This document shows, piece by piece, positions 43,973 through 53,549 of a DNA stretch of 64,000 bases; the stretch's first letter is position 1, and every line of letters starts with the position of its first letter. The position numbers and the translations under genes were made by a program. Under the pieces are notes generated by a model. That model was not told where the DNA came from. It did not search any database and saw only the letters and a program-made list of their open reading frames with translations. Source of the stretch: Deltaproteobacteria bacterium (GTDB taxonomy: Bacteria > JADJOY01); assembly GCA_016713535.1 (NCBI GenBank), contig JADJOY010000027.1, positions 153,067 through 217,066 on the forward strand, written 5' to 3'.

Positions 43973-44514
43973 GCCACCTGACCGACGATCGCCTGTTCGA
44001 GCTCGGTGTCGATCCCGACGCCCCCGCCAGCGCAGCCGAGCGCGCCCACCTCGAGGCGTGCCCCACCTGCGCGGCGCGGCTCGCCGCCGAGCGCGAGCTG
44101 ACCCTGGCCCTCACCGCCGACGCGTGGCGGATCGAGCCGCCTGCCGACTTCGTGGCCCGCACCAGCGCGCGCTTCCAGGCGGCGCGCGCCGAGCTGGCGG
44201 TCGCGCCGACGGCTGCAGCCGCGAAGCGCTCGCTGCGGCCGCTCTCGTGGGCGCTGGCCGCGAGCGCGGCGTTCGCCGTCGCGGCGGTCGGGCTGCTCGC
44301 CGCCAACCTGGGCGAGATCGTCCCCCACCTGGTGATCCTCGCCAAGGACGTGATGGTGGTGGTGGCGGCGCTGGCGCTCGCCGCGAGCAAGGTGCCGCTC
44401 GGCCCGCTCTTCGTGGCCGCGTCGGCGGCGACCGTGCTGCTCGCGTGGAGCATGGCGATGAGCCGGCTCGTGAATCTCTCCGACCGTGAAATAAATCAGC
44501 CCGCTGCCGCGTAG
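43969..44514 (+). CDS. Anti-sigma factor with zinc-finger-like N terminus
   Basis: This 181-residue membrane protein begins with a cytosolic domain carrying AERAHLEACPTCAARLAAE, the HxxxCxxC signature of zinc-binding anti-sigma domains. Up to three hydrophobic segments follow (LSWALAASAAFAVAAVGLLAA, LVILAKDVMVVVAALALAA, GPLFVAASAATVLLAW). It would hold the ECF factor at the membrane until a signal releases it. The gene is coupled to the sigma gene by an ATGA overlap, and its last codons contain the second ECF-type promoter. Confidence 0.9.
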   Translation: MSHLTDDRLFELGVDPDAPASAAERAHLEACPTCAARLAAERELTLALTADAWRIEPPADFVARTSARFQAARAELAVAPTAAAAKRSLRPLSWALAASAAFAVAAVGLLAANLGEIVPHLVILAKDVMVVVAALALAASKVPLGPLFVAASAATVLLAWSMAMSRLVNLSDREINQPAAA

Positions 44515-44515
44515 T
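44487..44515 (+). promoter_or_regulatory. ECF-type promoter before the STN-bactofilin gene
   Basis: TGAAATAAA (44487-44495) and CGTAGT (44510-44515), with the same spacing and the same preceding CCG as in the promoter at 43323. It overlaps the end of the anti-sigma gene and lies 28 bases before the next start. Confidence 0.7.
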
Positions 44516-44542
44516 CCGAGCAGTGGAGATCGGTGGTCAAGA

Positions 44543-45956
44543 ATGAATAGGCGACGAATGATTCCCCTCCGGCTGGTGGCGGCGAGCGCCGCTTGGGTGG
44601 CGCTCGCGGGCGCGGCGCCGGGCCAGGCACAGACGCCGCCCGCGGCTCCGGCCGCGCCAGCCGCTCCCGCGGCGCCGAGCTCGCCCGCGCAGCCGAGCGC
44701 CGCGCCGCGCGTGACCCTCGACATGCCCGACGCCTCGGTGCGCGAGGTCCTCGACGCGATCGCCGAGCAGACTGGTCTCTCGCTCGTGCTGACCAACCCG
44801 GAGATCGCGGACGAGCACCAGGTCGCCCTCAAGGTGAAGGACATGCCGATCGACGACTTGCTGCCGACGCTGGCGGACCAGGCCGGGCTGACGATCGAGC
44901 ACCGCGGCAACGCACTGTTCGTGAGCGGCGGCGCGCCGTCCAGGCACCGCAGCCCGGCACCGCGTCACGACCAAGGTCGAGCACGCGCCCGGCCCCGAGC
45001 GCAGCTTCAAGATCACCATCGGCGACGACGGGAAGACCGACGCCAAGGGCGACATCCACATCGACATCGACCCCGACGAGCGCACGTCGATGGGCACGGA
45101 CGGGCTCGTCGACGTGGGGCAGTCGGTGGCCGGGGCCACCGCGATCGGCGGCTCGCTCACGATCAAGGGCCACGTCGACGGTGACGCGGTCGCGGTCGGC
45201 GGCTGGGTGACGCTCGAGCCGGGCGCCACGGTCGACGGCGACGTCGTCGCGGTGGGCGGCTCGGTGCGCGCGGCGAGCGGCTCCGTCATCAGCGGCGACG
45301 CGGTGTCGGTGGGCGGCATGGTCGAGGCCGACACCGGTGCCGTGATCGAATGCGATCGCGTCCAGGTCGGCGGGCGGCTCGGCGGTGTGATCCTCGGCGT
45401 GATCGGGGTCGCGCACGGCGCACCGCTCGCCTTCCGGCTCGCGATGTGGCTGCTCCGGGTCTCGCTGTTCGTCGGCGCGGGTGTGCTGCTCGCGACCTAC
45501 GCGCCGGTCCGCATCGCCAACGTGCGCGGCTTCCTGACCCATCGAACCGGCCGCTCGGCGCTCGGTGGGCTCGGGCTGGTGGTCGGCATCGCGCCGCTCT
45601 GCTTCGTGCTGCTGCTCACGGTGATCGGCATCCCGCTGGTGCCGCTCGCGATCACCGCGTTCGGGTTCCTCTACCTGGTGGGCGCGACCGCGGTGGCGAG
45701 CATCCTCGGCGAGCGGCTGCCGATCCTCGCAGACCGCAAGGGGCCGGTGGTGACGGTGCTGCTCGGCCTCGCGCTGCTCTCGCTCCTGAATGCAGTGCCT
45801 TACCTAGGATCCCTGGCGGTGCTGCTCACCGTGACGGTCGCGGCGGGCGCGGCGCTGCTCTCGAAGTTCGGCCAGCCGGTGGTGGTGCCGCCGGCCGTGC
45901 CCGCTCACATCGAACCCGCGGTGACGCCGTCCCCGAACGAAGGAGAAGTACGATGA
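44543..45956 (+). CDS. STN-domain / bactofilin-like / multi-pass membrane protein (frameshifted)
   Basis: The corrected protein has about 470 residues. A signal peptide and an Ala/Pro-rich linker precede an STN domain (about 55-130: VTLDMPDASVREVLDAIAEQTG..IDDLLPTLADQAGLTI), as found at the start of secretins and TonB-dependent receptors. Then comes an acidic stretch (GDIHIDIDPDE), a right-handed beta-helix like bactofilins (IGGSLTIKGHVDGDAVAVGG, VDGDVVAVGGSV) and finally five or so transmembrane segments (LAMWLLRVSLFVGAGVLLATY onward). One extra base near 44930-44940 shifts the frame between the STN and helix parts. It is the probable target of the ECF factor. Its stop overlaps the next ATG. 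Confidence 0.8.
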
Positions 45957-46174
45957 ACCTCGACACCCTGAACCTGCTGCTCGGCTTCACGCCCACGCTG
46001 ACGCCCGCCGCGATGTTCGGCCTCGCGATCCTGATGGGCCGCGTCGCCTTCGAGCCGGTCGCCGAGCCGCGCTACCAGCTGCGCCGCGAGCGGCCGCGGC
46101 TGCGCGCGATCGCCGGGCGCGGCGCCGGCGCGCGAACCGGCGCGCGGATCCACACCGATCGCGACGCGGCGTGA
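45953..46174 (+). CDS. Small membrane protein, unknown
   Basis: This 73-residue protein has one hydrophobic stretch (TPTLTPAAMFGLAILMGRVAF) followed by a basic C-terminal tail (RRERPRLRAIAGRGAGARTG). AAGGAGAAG lies just before its ATG, which overlaps the stop of the STN-bactofilin gene. It belongs to the same ECF-controlled unit. No family is recognised. Confidence 0.6.
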   Translation: MNLDTLNLLLGFTPTLTPAAMFGLAILMGRVAFEPVAEPRYQLRRERPRLRAIAGRGAGARTGARIHTDRDAA

Positions 46175-46199
46175 GGATTCGATCGTGAGTCGGATCGCG

Positions 46200-46464
46200 A
46201 CGCGCGGTGCAGCGAGCGGCTCGAGCGCGGCCGCTCCGTCGGCCGCCCGCGATCGGGTGGATGCGCACACGGACGGTAGCGCCGTTGCTCGTAGGGGCGG
46301 CCGCGAGGCCGCCCGCGATCGGAAACGGTCGGCCCAGCTCGTGTCCGATCATCGGCGGGCTCACGCCCGCCGCTACACGGGCGGTGCGAGTGTTCGCTCG
46401 CGCCCGACGGAGCGGGTGCGCTCCACGAACCGCGATCGGCGGCGGTGCCGAGGCCAACGCCGCG
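46200..46464. repeat. Mixed hairpin repeats leading into the 100 bp array
   Basis: Copies of GAGCGCGGCCGCTCCGTCGG (near 46223), GTAGGGGCGGCCGCGAGGCCGCC (near 46289; hairpin GGCGGCC..GGCCGCC) and GGCGGGCTCACGCCCGCC (near 46356). All have relatives in other gaps of this window. No gene is seen. Confidence 0.6.
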
Positions 46465-47255
46465 GCGCGCGAGTCCGATCCAACCCGGCGGCCGCGAAGG
46501 ATCGCGGCCCTCCAGACCGGTACATTCCGGTCCCGCCTGGAGGGCGGTGGTCCCTCACCGCCGCGGCGCGCGAGTCCGATCAACCCGGCGGCCGCGAAGG
46601 ATCGCGGCCCTCCAGACCGGTAGATTCCGGTCCCGCCTGGAGGGCGGTGGTCCCTCACCGCCGCGGCGCGCGAGTCCGATCAACCCGGCGGCCGCGAAGG
46701 ATCGCGGCCCTCCAGACAGGTACATTCCGGTCCCGCCTGGAGGGCGGTGGTCCCTCACCGCCGCGGCGCGCGAGTCCGATCCAACCCGGCGGCCGCGAAG
46801 GATCGCGGCCCTCCAGACCGGTAGATTCCGGTCCCGCCTGGAGGCGGTGGTCCCTCACCGCCGCGGCGCTCAAGCGAGTCCGATCTAACCCGGCGGCCGC
46901 GAAGGATCGCGGCCCTCCAGACCGGTACATTCCGGTCCCGCCTGGAGGGCGGTGGTCCCTCACCGCCGCGGCGCGCGAGTCCGATCCAACCCGGCGGCCG
47001 CGAAGGATCGCGGCCCTCCAGACCGGTACATTCCGGTCCCGCCTGGAGGGCGGTGGTCCCTCACCGCCGCGGCGCGCGAGTCCGATCCAACCCGGCGGCA
47101 GCGAAGGATCGCGGCCCTCCAGGCCGGAGCCGGTAGATTCGCGGTCCCGCCTGGAGGCGCGGTGGTCCCTCATTCCGGTCCCGCCTGGGGCGCGTGAGTC
47201 CCTCGCGAGCGGGGCAACCCGGCGGCCGCGAAGGATCGCGGCCCTCCACGCCGAT
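46465..47255. repeat. Tandem array of eight 100 bp hairpin-rich units
   Basis: The anchor ATCGCGGCCC occurs at 46501, 46601, 46701, 46802, 46906, 47007, 47108 and 47235: spacings 100, 100, 101, 104, 101, 101 and 127. Each unit holds three perfect hairpins: CCTCCAG/CTGGAGG (with ACCGG/CCGGT inside), GGCGGTG/CACCGCC and GGCCGCG/CGCGGCC. Copies differ by few bases. The last unit is longer and altered. Open frames through the array are by-products of the repeat. Confidence 0.9.
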
Positions 47256-47284
47256 CGAGCGGGATCGACGTCGTGGCGACGCCC

Positions 47285-49997
47285 CTACTCGCCCTTCACC
47301 TCGAGCGACTTGCCGAACTCGGTGAGCGACTGCTTCTCGCGCAGCGCGGCGCAGAGCCGCGTGGCCTCGATCGCCTGCGCGACGTTTCGCGGTCCGCCCT
47401 CGACGTTGGCGAGGCGCTTCTCCCACACCCGCTGGAAGTCCTGGGCCTCCGCGTCGGTGCACTGACCCTCGCGGTAGAGCCAGCCCGTGTAGCCCTGCCA
47501 CATCGCCGGCACCCGCGCCAGCAACCGATCCTTGTTCCGACGCATCCACGCGCGCCCTTCGGCGCGGTTGTCGGGCCAGTACATGTAGGTCTCGAGGAGG
47601 TTGTGGACCTCCTCGGCACGAACGTTGGGGTCGAGCGCGAGCGCCTGCACCGCTCCCGCCGTGCCCGCGTCATGGCCGGCCGCGATGGCCTCGATCAGCT
47701 GGCCGCGCAGCACCCGGTCGTCGGTCGCGCGGAGGCGCGGTACCAGGACCTTGCGCGCCTCGGCGCCGTGCTGCTGCACGTAGGCCACCAGCGCCAGGCG
47801 GCGCTGGTCGGGCGCGAGCGCATCGGGTTTCCACGCCTCGGCGCTGCCGTCGCCGACGATCTCCTCGGCGCGAGCGGCGAGCTGCTTGCGTAGCTCGGGA
47901 TCGTTCGCCACCCCAGCAGGAAACCGCTCAGCCCCTCGCGACTCAGGTGCGCGTCGATGTCCTCGCCGGGCTTCTCGTCGAGGCCATAGCGCTCGAGGAC
48001 CGGACGGTAGGTCGCCTGGAGGTACGCCTCGAGCTTCCCGCGCAGCGCCGCGGCGCTCGCGAGCTGATCGCGGATCCAGCGCACGTTCTCGAACGGCCCG
48101 CTCACCACCTCCCACGAGCCGCCCCGGGCGATCATGGGCAGCGCCGCCAGGTACTCCTCGGTGGTCACGGTGCCCGCGCTGTACGCCGCGTCGAGCGAGC
48201 CCACGTAGGCGAGCTGCTCCGCCGAGCCGAGCTCGCCGAAGTGCGTCGTGAGCCGCGCCCGGCGCTCGGGCTCGAGGGCGAAGCGGTAGTACCCCGCGGC
48301 GTCGGCGTTCGGCATCACCCAGTCCGGGCATCCGTCGAGGGTGATGGCGTTGGCGAGCACGGGCTGCGTCAGCAGCATGCAGGCGCGCTCCCGCCAGGTC
48401 TCGTCGGCGGCGCGGATGCACACCGGAATCCCCACTTCTGGTTCGCGCTCGCGGTCGAGCCCAGGGGGAGCGAGCGCTTCTGGCTCAGGCTCACCTGGCC
48501 GACGGGTCCCTCGCAGCGGACCTTCACGTCGACCAGCGGCACACCCGGCTGCTCGGTGAACGAGAGGAACGCGTTGACCACCGCCTCCGGCTCGTCGGTG
48601 GCGGCGGCGATCGAGCGCATCAGGTCGGCGCTGGTGGCGCTGCCGCCGGCGAAGCGCTGGATGTGCGCGCGGATCGCGTCACGGAAGCGCTCCTCGCCGA
48701 CGTAGGCCTCGAACATCGACAGCACCGCGCCGCCCTTGGCGTAGCTGATCGAGTCGAAGGCGCTCGCCACCTCGGTGTAGTCGTCGATCGGCTCGTGGAT
48801 GCGGCGCGTGGAGGCGAGGTCGTCGGTCTCCATCGCCTCGAGCGTCTCGTGGACCTGGTAGCGCTCCGGATGGAACTCGGGGTGGAGCTGCTTCACGACC
48901 TTGGTCGCGATCCAGGTGGCGAACGACTCGTTGAGCCACAGGTCGTCCCACCACGGCATCGTCACCAGGTTGCCGAACCACTGGTGCGAGACCTCGTGGG
49001 CATGCGTGCCCCAGAACGCGAGCCGGAGCCCGGTCGGGCTCTTGTCGTCGATGAGGATGAGCTCGTCCTTGTAGGTGATGAGGCCGGCGTTCTCCATCGC
49101 GCCGTAGCCGAAGTCGGGGGCCGCGAAGAGGTCGAGCTTGTCGAACGGGTAGCCGATCCCGAAGTACTCCTCGAGCGCCTTCACGATCGCCGCGGTGTTC
49201 TCGAGGGCGTAGGTGAAGTCCTTGCCGCGGCCCTTCACGGCGATGCCGCGCAGCGGCAGCGGCTTCTCACGCTGCGGCGTGGGCGGCACCGGCTGCCACT
49301 CGACGACGTCGAACGGGCCGACCGCGAACGCCACGAGGTAGGTCGGCAGCGCCGCGGTGGTCGCGAAGCGGACGCTCTTCTTGCCTCCGGGGAGGGGCTC
49401 CTCGGCGATGGCACGGGTGTTGGCGACCGCGACGTCGCCCTCCGGCACCACCAGGGTCAGGTCCCACGGAGTCTTGAACGCGGGCTCGTCGAAACACGGG
49501 AAGGCGCGCCGCGCGCCGAGCGGCTCCATCTGCGTGACGACGTACTTCTCGCCCGCGTACTCCATCCGGTAGGCGCCGATGAGCGGGCTCTCGGAGCTCG
49601 CGCGCCACTTGAAGTGGAGCTCGGCCTCGCCCACCGCGAGCGGCTTGGCCGCCGTGAGCGCCAGCACGCCGCCGGCGCCGGCGTTGCCGGCCCGGAGCCG
49701 GGTCACCGGCTTGCCGCCGCCGACCGGAGTCAGGGTGGCCTCGCGGATCGTGAGGTCGCCGCCGTGCATCCAGATGCGCGTGGTCGGCTCGGCGATCCGG
49801 ATGTGGATCGTCGACTCGCCGTCGAGACCGCGCTGCCGCGGGTCGACGGTGAGTTTCATCGTGTAGCCGAGCGGCACCACCGTCCGCGGCAGCCGGCCGC
49901 GCGGCGCGCCCTTCCAGTCGGCGGCCGAGGCCGCGGGTGTGCAGACGAGGACGGCGAGAAGCACCAGCTTCAGAGGAACGGGGATGCGCGCTCGCAT
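47285..49997 (-). CDS. M1-family aminopeptidase, secreted (two frameshifts)
   Basis: The corrected protein is about 904 residues with a signal peptide (LKLVLLAVLVCTPAASA). The M1 catalytic domain has the exopeptidase motif YGAMENAGLITY and the zinc motif HEVSHQWFGN, with the third ligand in NESFATW. The C-terminal part is an ERAP1-like helical domain (PVLANAITLDGCPDWVMPNADAAGYYRF). It removes N-terminal residues from peptides, probably in the periplasm. One G is missing from the run at 48431-48434 (after SANQKWG) and one from 47911-47914 (after SGFLLG); both are homopolymers and the rest is intact. The 100 bp repeat array lies just past its stop. Confidence 0.9.
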
Positions 49998-50128
49998 GGG
50001 GAAGATCTCCGCACGGTGGGGAAAGGCCGAGCGAGGCGAGGCTAGCGCGGCCCTCCGATCGCGCGGAAGCGCCAGGCAGTCCGGAGTGGTTCGTCGCCCG
50101 AGCGGCCAGGGTCAGCCGTCGCGGTCAG

Positions 50129-50304
50129 CCCGGGTTATTCATGAAAGTTCGTAGCGAGGCCGCCAAGCGTCGAGCGGATTCGGGTGAACGCAGGATTTTC
50201 GGCCGCAGGCGTACTGAATCGTACGTCGAGGACCGGAAATCCGAGTACGCCCGAAGACGCCGACGATCGGCGGTCGCAGTAGAACGCTTCATGAATGATC
50301 CGGG
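50129..50304. mobile_element. MITE-like fold-back element
   Basis: The 176 bp stretch has imperfect ends that pair over about 35 bases: CCCGGGTTATTCATGAA on the left against TTCATGAATGATCCGGG on the right, continuing inward through GTTC and GCGA..GCCGCC. Inner pairs GATTTTCGG/CCGGAAATC and CGTAC/GTACG let the whole element fold back. It has no coding capacity. Flanks read TCAG and TTAG, possibly a worn 4 bp duplication. The ends recall IS1380-like termini from memory, unverified. The right end forms the last codons of the gene at 50289. Confidence 0.55.
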
Positions 50305-51176
50305 TTAGTCCAGAGCGTCAGCGAGTCCTTGGGGAAGTCGTCGCGCTGGTCGTCGTGGTCGTCGTCGCTCAGGCGCTTGGTCTTGATCTGGAGCTCGCGG
50401 TCGTTCGTCTTCGAGACCGTGACGCTGCCGCTGAAGTCGTCGACGTTGCGGACTCCGCCCGGCGAGGAGAACGGCACCTCGGAGGTGCTGCCGTTCTCGT
50501 GCACCACGATCATCTTGGTGCTGTTCTGGCGCCGCCAGTCGTCACCCTTGACCGAGCCGCGGACGTGGAACGTGATCTCGCGCCCCTCGTCGCGCTCGCG
50601 GGTCACGACCGCGTGGAGGTGGTCGCTGTCCCGGGTCACGCCGCGGGCATCGTCCGGGCCGTCGTAGCGCGACGACGCGCCCGTAGGAAGGTCCGACGCC
50701 ACCTGCCTCGACTGCTCGCACAGCTCGCGGGTGTTCTGGCCGAGCCGCGTGAGGACGTTCAGGAAGTGGTTGCGCTCGGAGGCGACGTCCTGCGCGAACT
50801 GGGCGAAGTCGTCGGCGTTGCGGTCGATGTTCCGGTACTGCTCCTCGAGCTCGCCGTGCTTGGCGGAAATTGCATTGCAGGAATTACTCAAGGTGCGGAA
50901 GTTCGGGGTGAAGCGCGCCACCAGATCGTCGTAGTCCATGACGCGCTTGACGAGCTCCTTCTTGGTTTCGAGGAGCTGCCGGACCCGCGGCCGGTACTTG
51001 CCGCCGGCGACGTCGAAGAGCTTGTCGAGCTCGAGCGCCAGGTTCTTCTCGTCGGCATTGAGCCGCATGATCGCGTCTTTGTACTTCTGTTTGAACGGAG
51101 ACGGCGGCTCGGCCGACGCCACCGTGGTGAGGGTGAGCGTCACGGCCAGGAACGTACCGATCGCGCGGGATCGCAT
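50289..51176 (-). CDS. Secreted coiled-coil protein, unknown
   Basis: This protein of about 295 residues has a signal peptide (IGTFLAVTLTLTTVASAEPP). A helical, probably coiled-coil region follows (about 25-165; MRLNADEKNLALELDKLFD, KKELVKRVMDYDD, SAKHGELEEQYRNIDRN), with two cysteines that could pair. A charged beta-rich part ends it. No family is recognised. The final residues and stop (..WTNPDHS) are encoded by the right end of the MITE-like element, so the original C terminus may have been replaced. ATG 51176 is the first start before the signal peptide. Confidence 0.65.
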   Translation of the reverse strand: MRSRAIGTFLAVTLTLTTVASAEPPSPFKQKYKDAIMRLNADEKNLALELDKLFDVAGGKYRPRVRQLLETKKELVKRVMDYDDLVARFTPNFRTLSNSCNAISAKHGELEEQYRNIDRNADDFAQFAQDVASERNHFLNVLTRLGQNTRELCEQSRQVASDLPTGASSRYDGPDDARGVTRDSDHLHAVVTRERDEGREITFHVRGSVKGDDWRRQNSTKMIVVHENGSTSEVPFSSPGGVRNVDDFSGSVTVSKTNDRELQIKTKRLSDDDHDDQRDDFPKDSLTLWTNPDHS

Positions 51177-51431
51177 GGGTCGAGCTCCACGTCGGTGGTT
51201 GGATTGCCGGGCGCGCAACCGACGACGCGCGCTACGGGCTCTGGCCTGTGCGGGATCGGTGCCAACCGCGCACGCTCGCGCGAGAGCTCCGTCGGCGTCG
51301 ACGATGGGCACCGCCCGCCGCCTATCGTGCCGGCCCGATGATGTAGAGTGTGCCGCCCCGATTTCCGGCCCCGCCGCACGTTTCCCGCCCCGCGCGCGCC
51401 GAACGCGCTCGCCAGAGAGGCCATCGCCACC

Positions 51432-53543
51432 GTGACCGTGGTCGCCACCGACGCCCGATCCCAGGGCCCGAGCCGGCTCTTCGCGCTCGGCTTCCTGACC
51501 CTCTTCCTGGAGCTCACGCTCATCCGCTACCTGGCGGGCAACATCTGGAACCTCGGCTACTTCCCGAACTTCGTGCTGATCGCGGTGTTCGTGGGCATGG
51601 GGGTCGGGTTCATCCTCCACCAGCGCCTGGACGAGCGTGCCTCCGACCGGGTGTTCGTCGGCTCGGCCGCGCTGCTCGCCGCGCTCGTCGTGCTGGTGTC
51701 GGTGTTCCACCCGGCGATCCCGGGCTTCCAGGGCTTCCAGGGCGAGCTCGGCGGCGAGCTCTACTTCACGTCGGTGGGCTCGCAGCGCGGCGGCGCGCTG
51801 TGGTTCGTGCTGTGGTTCGGCGCGGTGGTCGTGACGTTCGCGGCGATCTCACAGCGCACCGCCAAGCTCTTCCGGCTCTTCGCGCCGCTCACCGCGTACA
51901 CGCTCGACATCGCCGGCTCGTGCGCGGGGATCGTGACGTTCGCGCTGGCGAGCTTCCTCGGGCTGCCGGCGTGGGCGTGGTTCGCGATCGCCGCCGTGCC
52001 GTACGCGTGGGGCGCCGCGCAGAAGAGCCGGCCGACGTTCGCGATCGTCACGGCGATGTTGCTCGCCGCAGCGGTGTCGCACCGTCAGGACCACTTCCTG
52101 CTCGCGAACCCGTCCTTCGACGGCGACCACGAGGCCTACTGGTCGCCTTACCAGAAGCTCGAGTACGTGTCCGCGCCGGGCAACGTGCCGTTCATCTTCG
52201 CCAACGGGCTCGGCCACCAGGAGCTGCTCGACGCCCACGAGATCCGCAACGCCTTCTACATGCTGCCGCACAAGGCGCGCGCCGCGCGCGAGGGTGTCGG
52301 CGGATACAAGCGCGTGCTCATCATCGGCGGCGGCACCGGCAACGACGTGGCGACGGCGCTCATGAACGGCGCCGAGCACGTCGACGTGGTGGAGATCGAT
52401 CCGCGCATCGCCGAGATCGGCCGCGACAAGCACCCCGAGACGCCCTACCGCGACCCGCGCGTGCACCTCGTGGTGGACGACGGGCGCGCCTTCATGACGC
52501 GCGCGAAAGGGCCGTACGACCTGATCATCTTCGCGCTCACCGACTCGCTGGTGAAGGTCAGCGCGGTGGCGCAGCTCAGGCTCGAGAACTTCGTGTTCAC
52601 GAAGGAGTCGGCGGCGCGCGCGTTCGAGCTCCTCGCCGACGACGGCGACCTCGTGCTCTACAACTACTACCGCACCGACTGGCTGGTGGACCGGCTGCTC
52701 GGCATGTTGCGCGCCGGCTCGGGGCGCGAGCCGGTGGTGCTCGGTCAGGAGAACCAGCTCATGATCCTGTCGGTGGGGAAGGCGAGCCCGCCGGCGACGA
52801 CGACGAGCACCGCCGCGGGCTTCGCGATCCCGGTCGACGACTGGCCCTTCCTCTACCTCAAGAACAAGGAAGTGCCGCGGCTCTACCAGGGCATCATGGC
52901 GGGCATGGCGGCGCTGGTGGTGACGCTGCTCGCGCTCTTCCACCGCGTGGCGCGCGTGGAGACGAGCCCCGGGCAGCGCGCCCACGGCGTGGGGCTCAAG
53001 GTCGCGTTCGTGGTGATGGGGGTGGCGTTCCTGCTCCTCGAGACCAAGAGCGTGGTGCAGTTCGCGCTGCTCTTCGGCACCACCTGGATCAACACCTCGG
53101 CGGTCTTCTTCGGCATCCTGGTGCTGGTGCTCGCCGCCAACTGGATCGCGCGGACGCTGCGCGGCGACCGCGTGCTGCCGGTGGTGCTGGTGCTGTTGCT
53201 CGCGAGCTCGCTCCTGCCGCTGGTGGTGCCGCTCTCGAAGCTCCTCTACCTCGAGGCGCGCGGGTTGCGCTTCGTGCTCGGGGCGCTGCTCACGTTCTCA
53301 CCGATCTTCTTCGCGAACCTGCTCTTCAGCCTGATCTTCCGCGATCAGCCCGCCGCCGAGCACCTGTTCGGCTGGAACCTGATCGGCGCGACACTCGGCG
53401 GCGTGACGGAGTACATGAGCATGGCGCTCGGCTACCGCTCGCTCGCGATCGTGGTCGCGGCGCTCTACGCGGTCGCGTTCGCGCTCATGTGGCGCTCGTG
53501 GCAGGCGAGCGCGGTACAGCGATCGACCGCCGCGGCGACGTAA
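51432..53543 (+). CDS. Spermidine-synthase-like membrane protein
   Basis: This protein of about 703 residues has an inner-membrane region of six or seven helices (from LFALGFLTLFLELTLIRYLAG), a cytosolic Rossmann domain in the middle (about 320-480) and five or more helices at the end. The Rossmann part resembles polyamine synthases: VLIIGGGTGNDVATALMNGAEHVDVVEIDPRI, VDDGRAFM and YDLIIFALTDSL. Fused polyamine-synthase-like membrane proteins are widespread but their reaction is untested. GTG 51432 is preferred to GTG 51348 because the stretch between is Pro/Arg-rich and not conserved. It diverges from the coiled-coil gene, with a 255 base gap. Confidence 0.82.
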   Translation: MTVVATDARSQGPSRLFALGFLTLFLELTLIRYLAGNIWNLGYFPNFVLIAVFVGMGVGFILHQRLDERASDRVFVGSAALLAALVVLVSVFHPAIPGFQGFQGELGGELYFTSVGSQRGGALWFVLWFGAVVVTFAAISQRTAKLFRLFAPLTAYTLDIAGSCAGIVTFALASFLGLPAWAWFAIAAVPYAWGAAQKSRPTFAIVTAMLLAAAVSHRQDHFLLANPSFDGDHEAYWSPYQKLEYVSAPGNVPFIFANGLGHQELLDAHEIRNAFYMLPHKARAAREGVGGYKRVLIIGGGTGNDVATALMNGAEHVDVVEIDPRIAEIGRDKHPETPYRDPRVHLVVDDGRAFMTRAKGPYDLIIFALTDSLVKVSAVAQLRLENFVFTKESAARAFELLADDGDLVLYNYYRTDWLVDRLLGMLRAGSGREPVVLGQENQLMILSVGKASPPATTTSTAAGFAIPVDDWPFLYLKNKEVPRLYQGIMAGMAALVVTLLALFHRVARVETSPGQRAHGVGLKVAFVVMGVAFLLLETKSVVQFALLFGTTWINTSAVFFGILVLVLAANWIARTLRGDRVLPVVLVLLLASSLLPLVVPLSKLLYLEARGLRFVLGALLTFSPIFFANLLFSLIFRDQPAAEHLFGWNLIGATLGGVTEYMSMALGYRSLAIVVAALYAVAFALMWRSWQASAVQRSTAAAT

Positions 53544-53549
53544 CGCTCG

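Noticed and set aside
46465-47255. Possible CRISPR array
   Set aside because: The whole 100 bp unit repeats without unique spacers, and no cas genes are near.
46185-47465. 426-codon open frame across the 100 bp array
   Set aside because: The frame exists only because the repeat units lack stops; its product is a repeat translation with no start signal.
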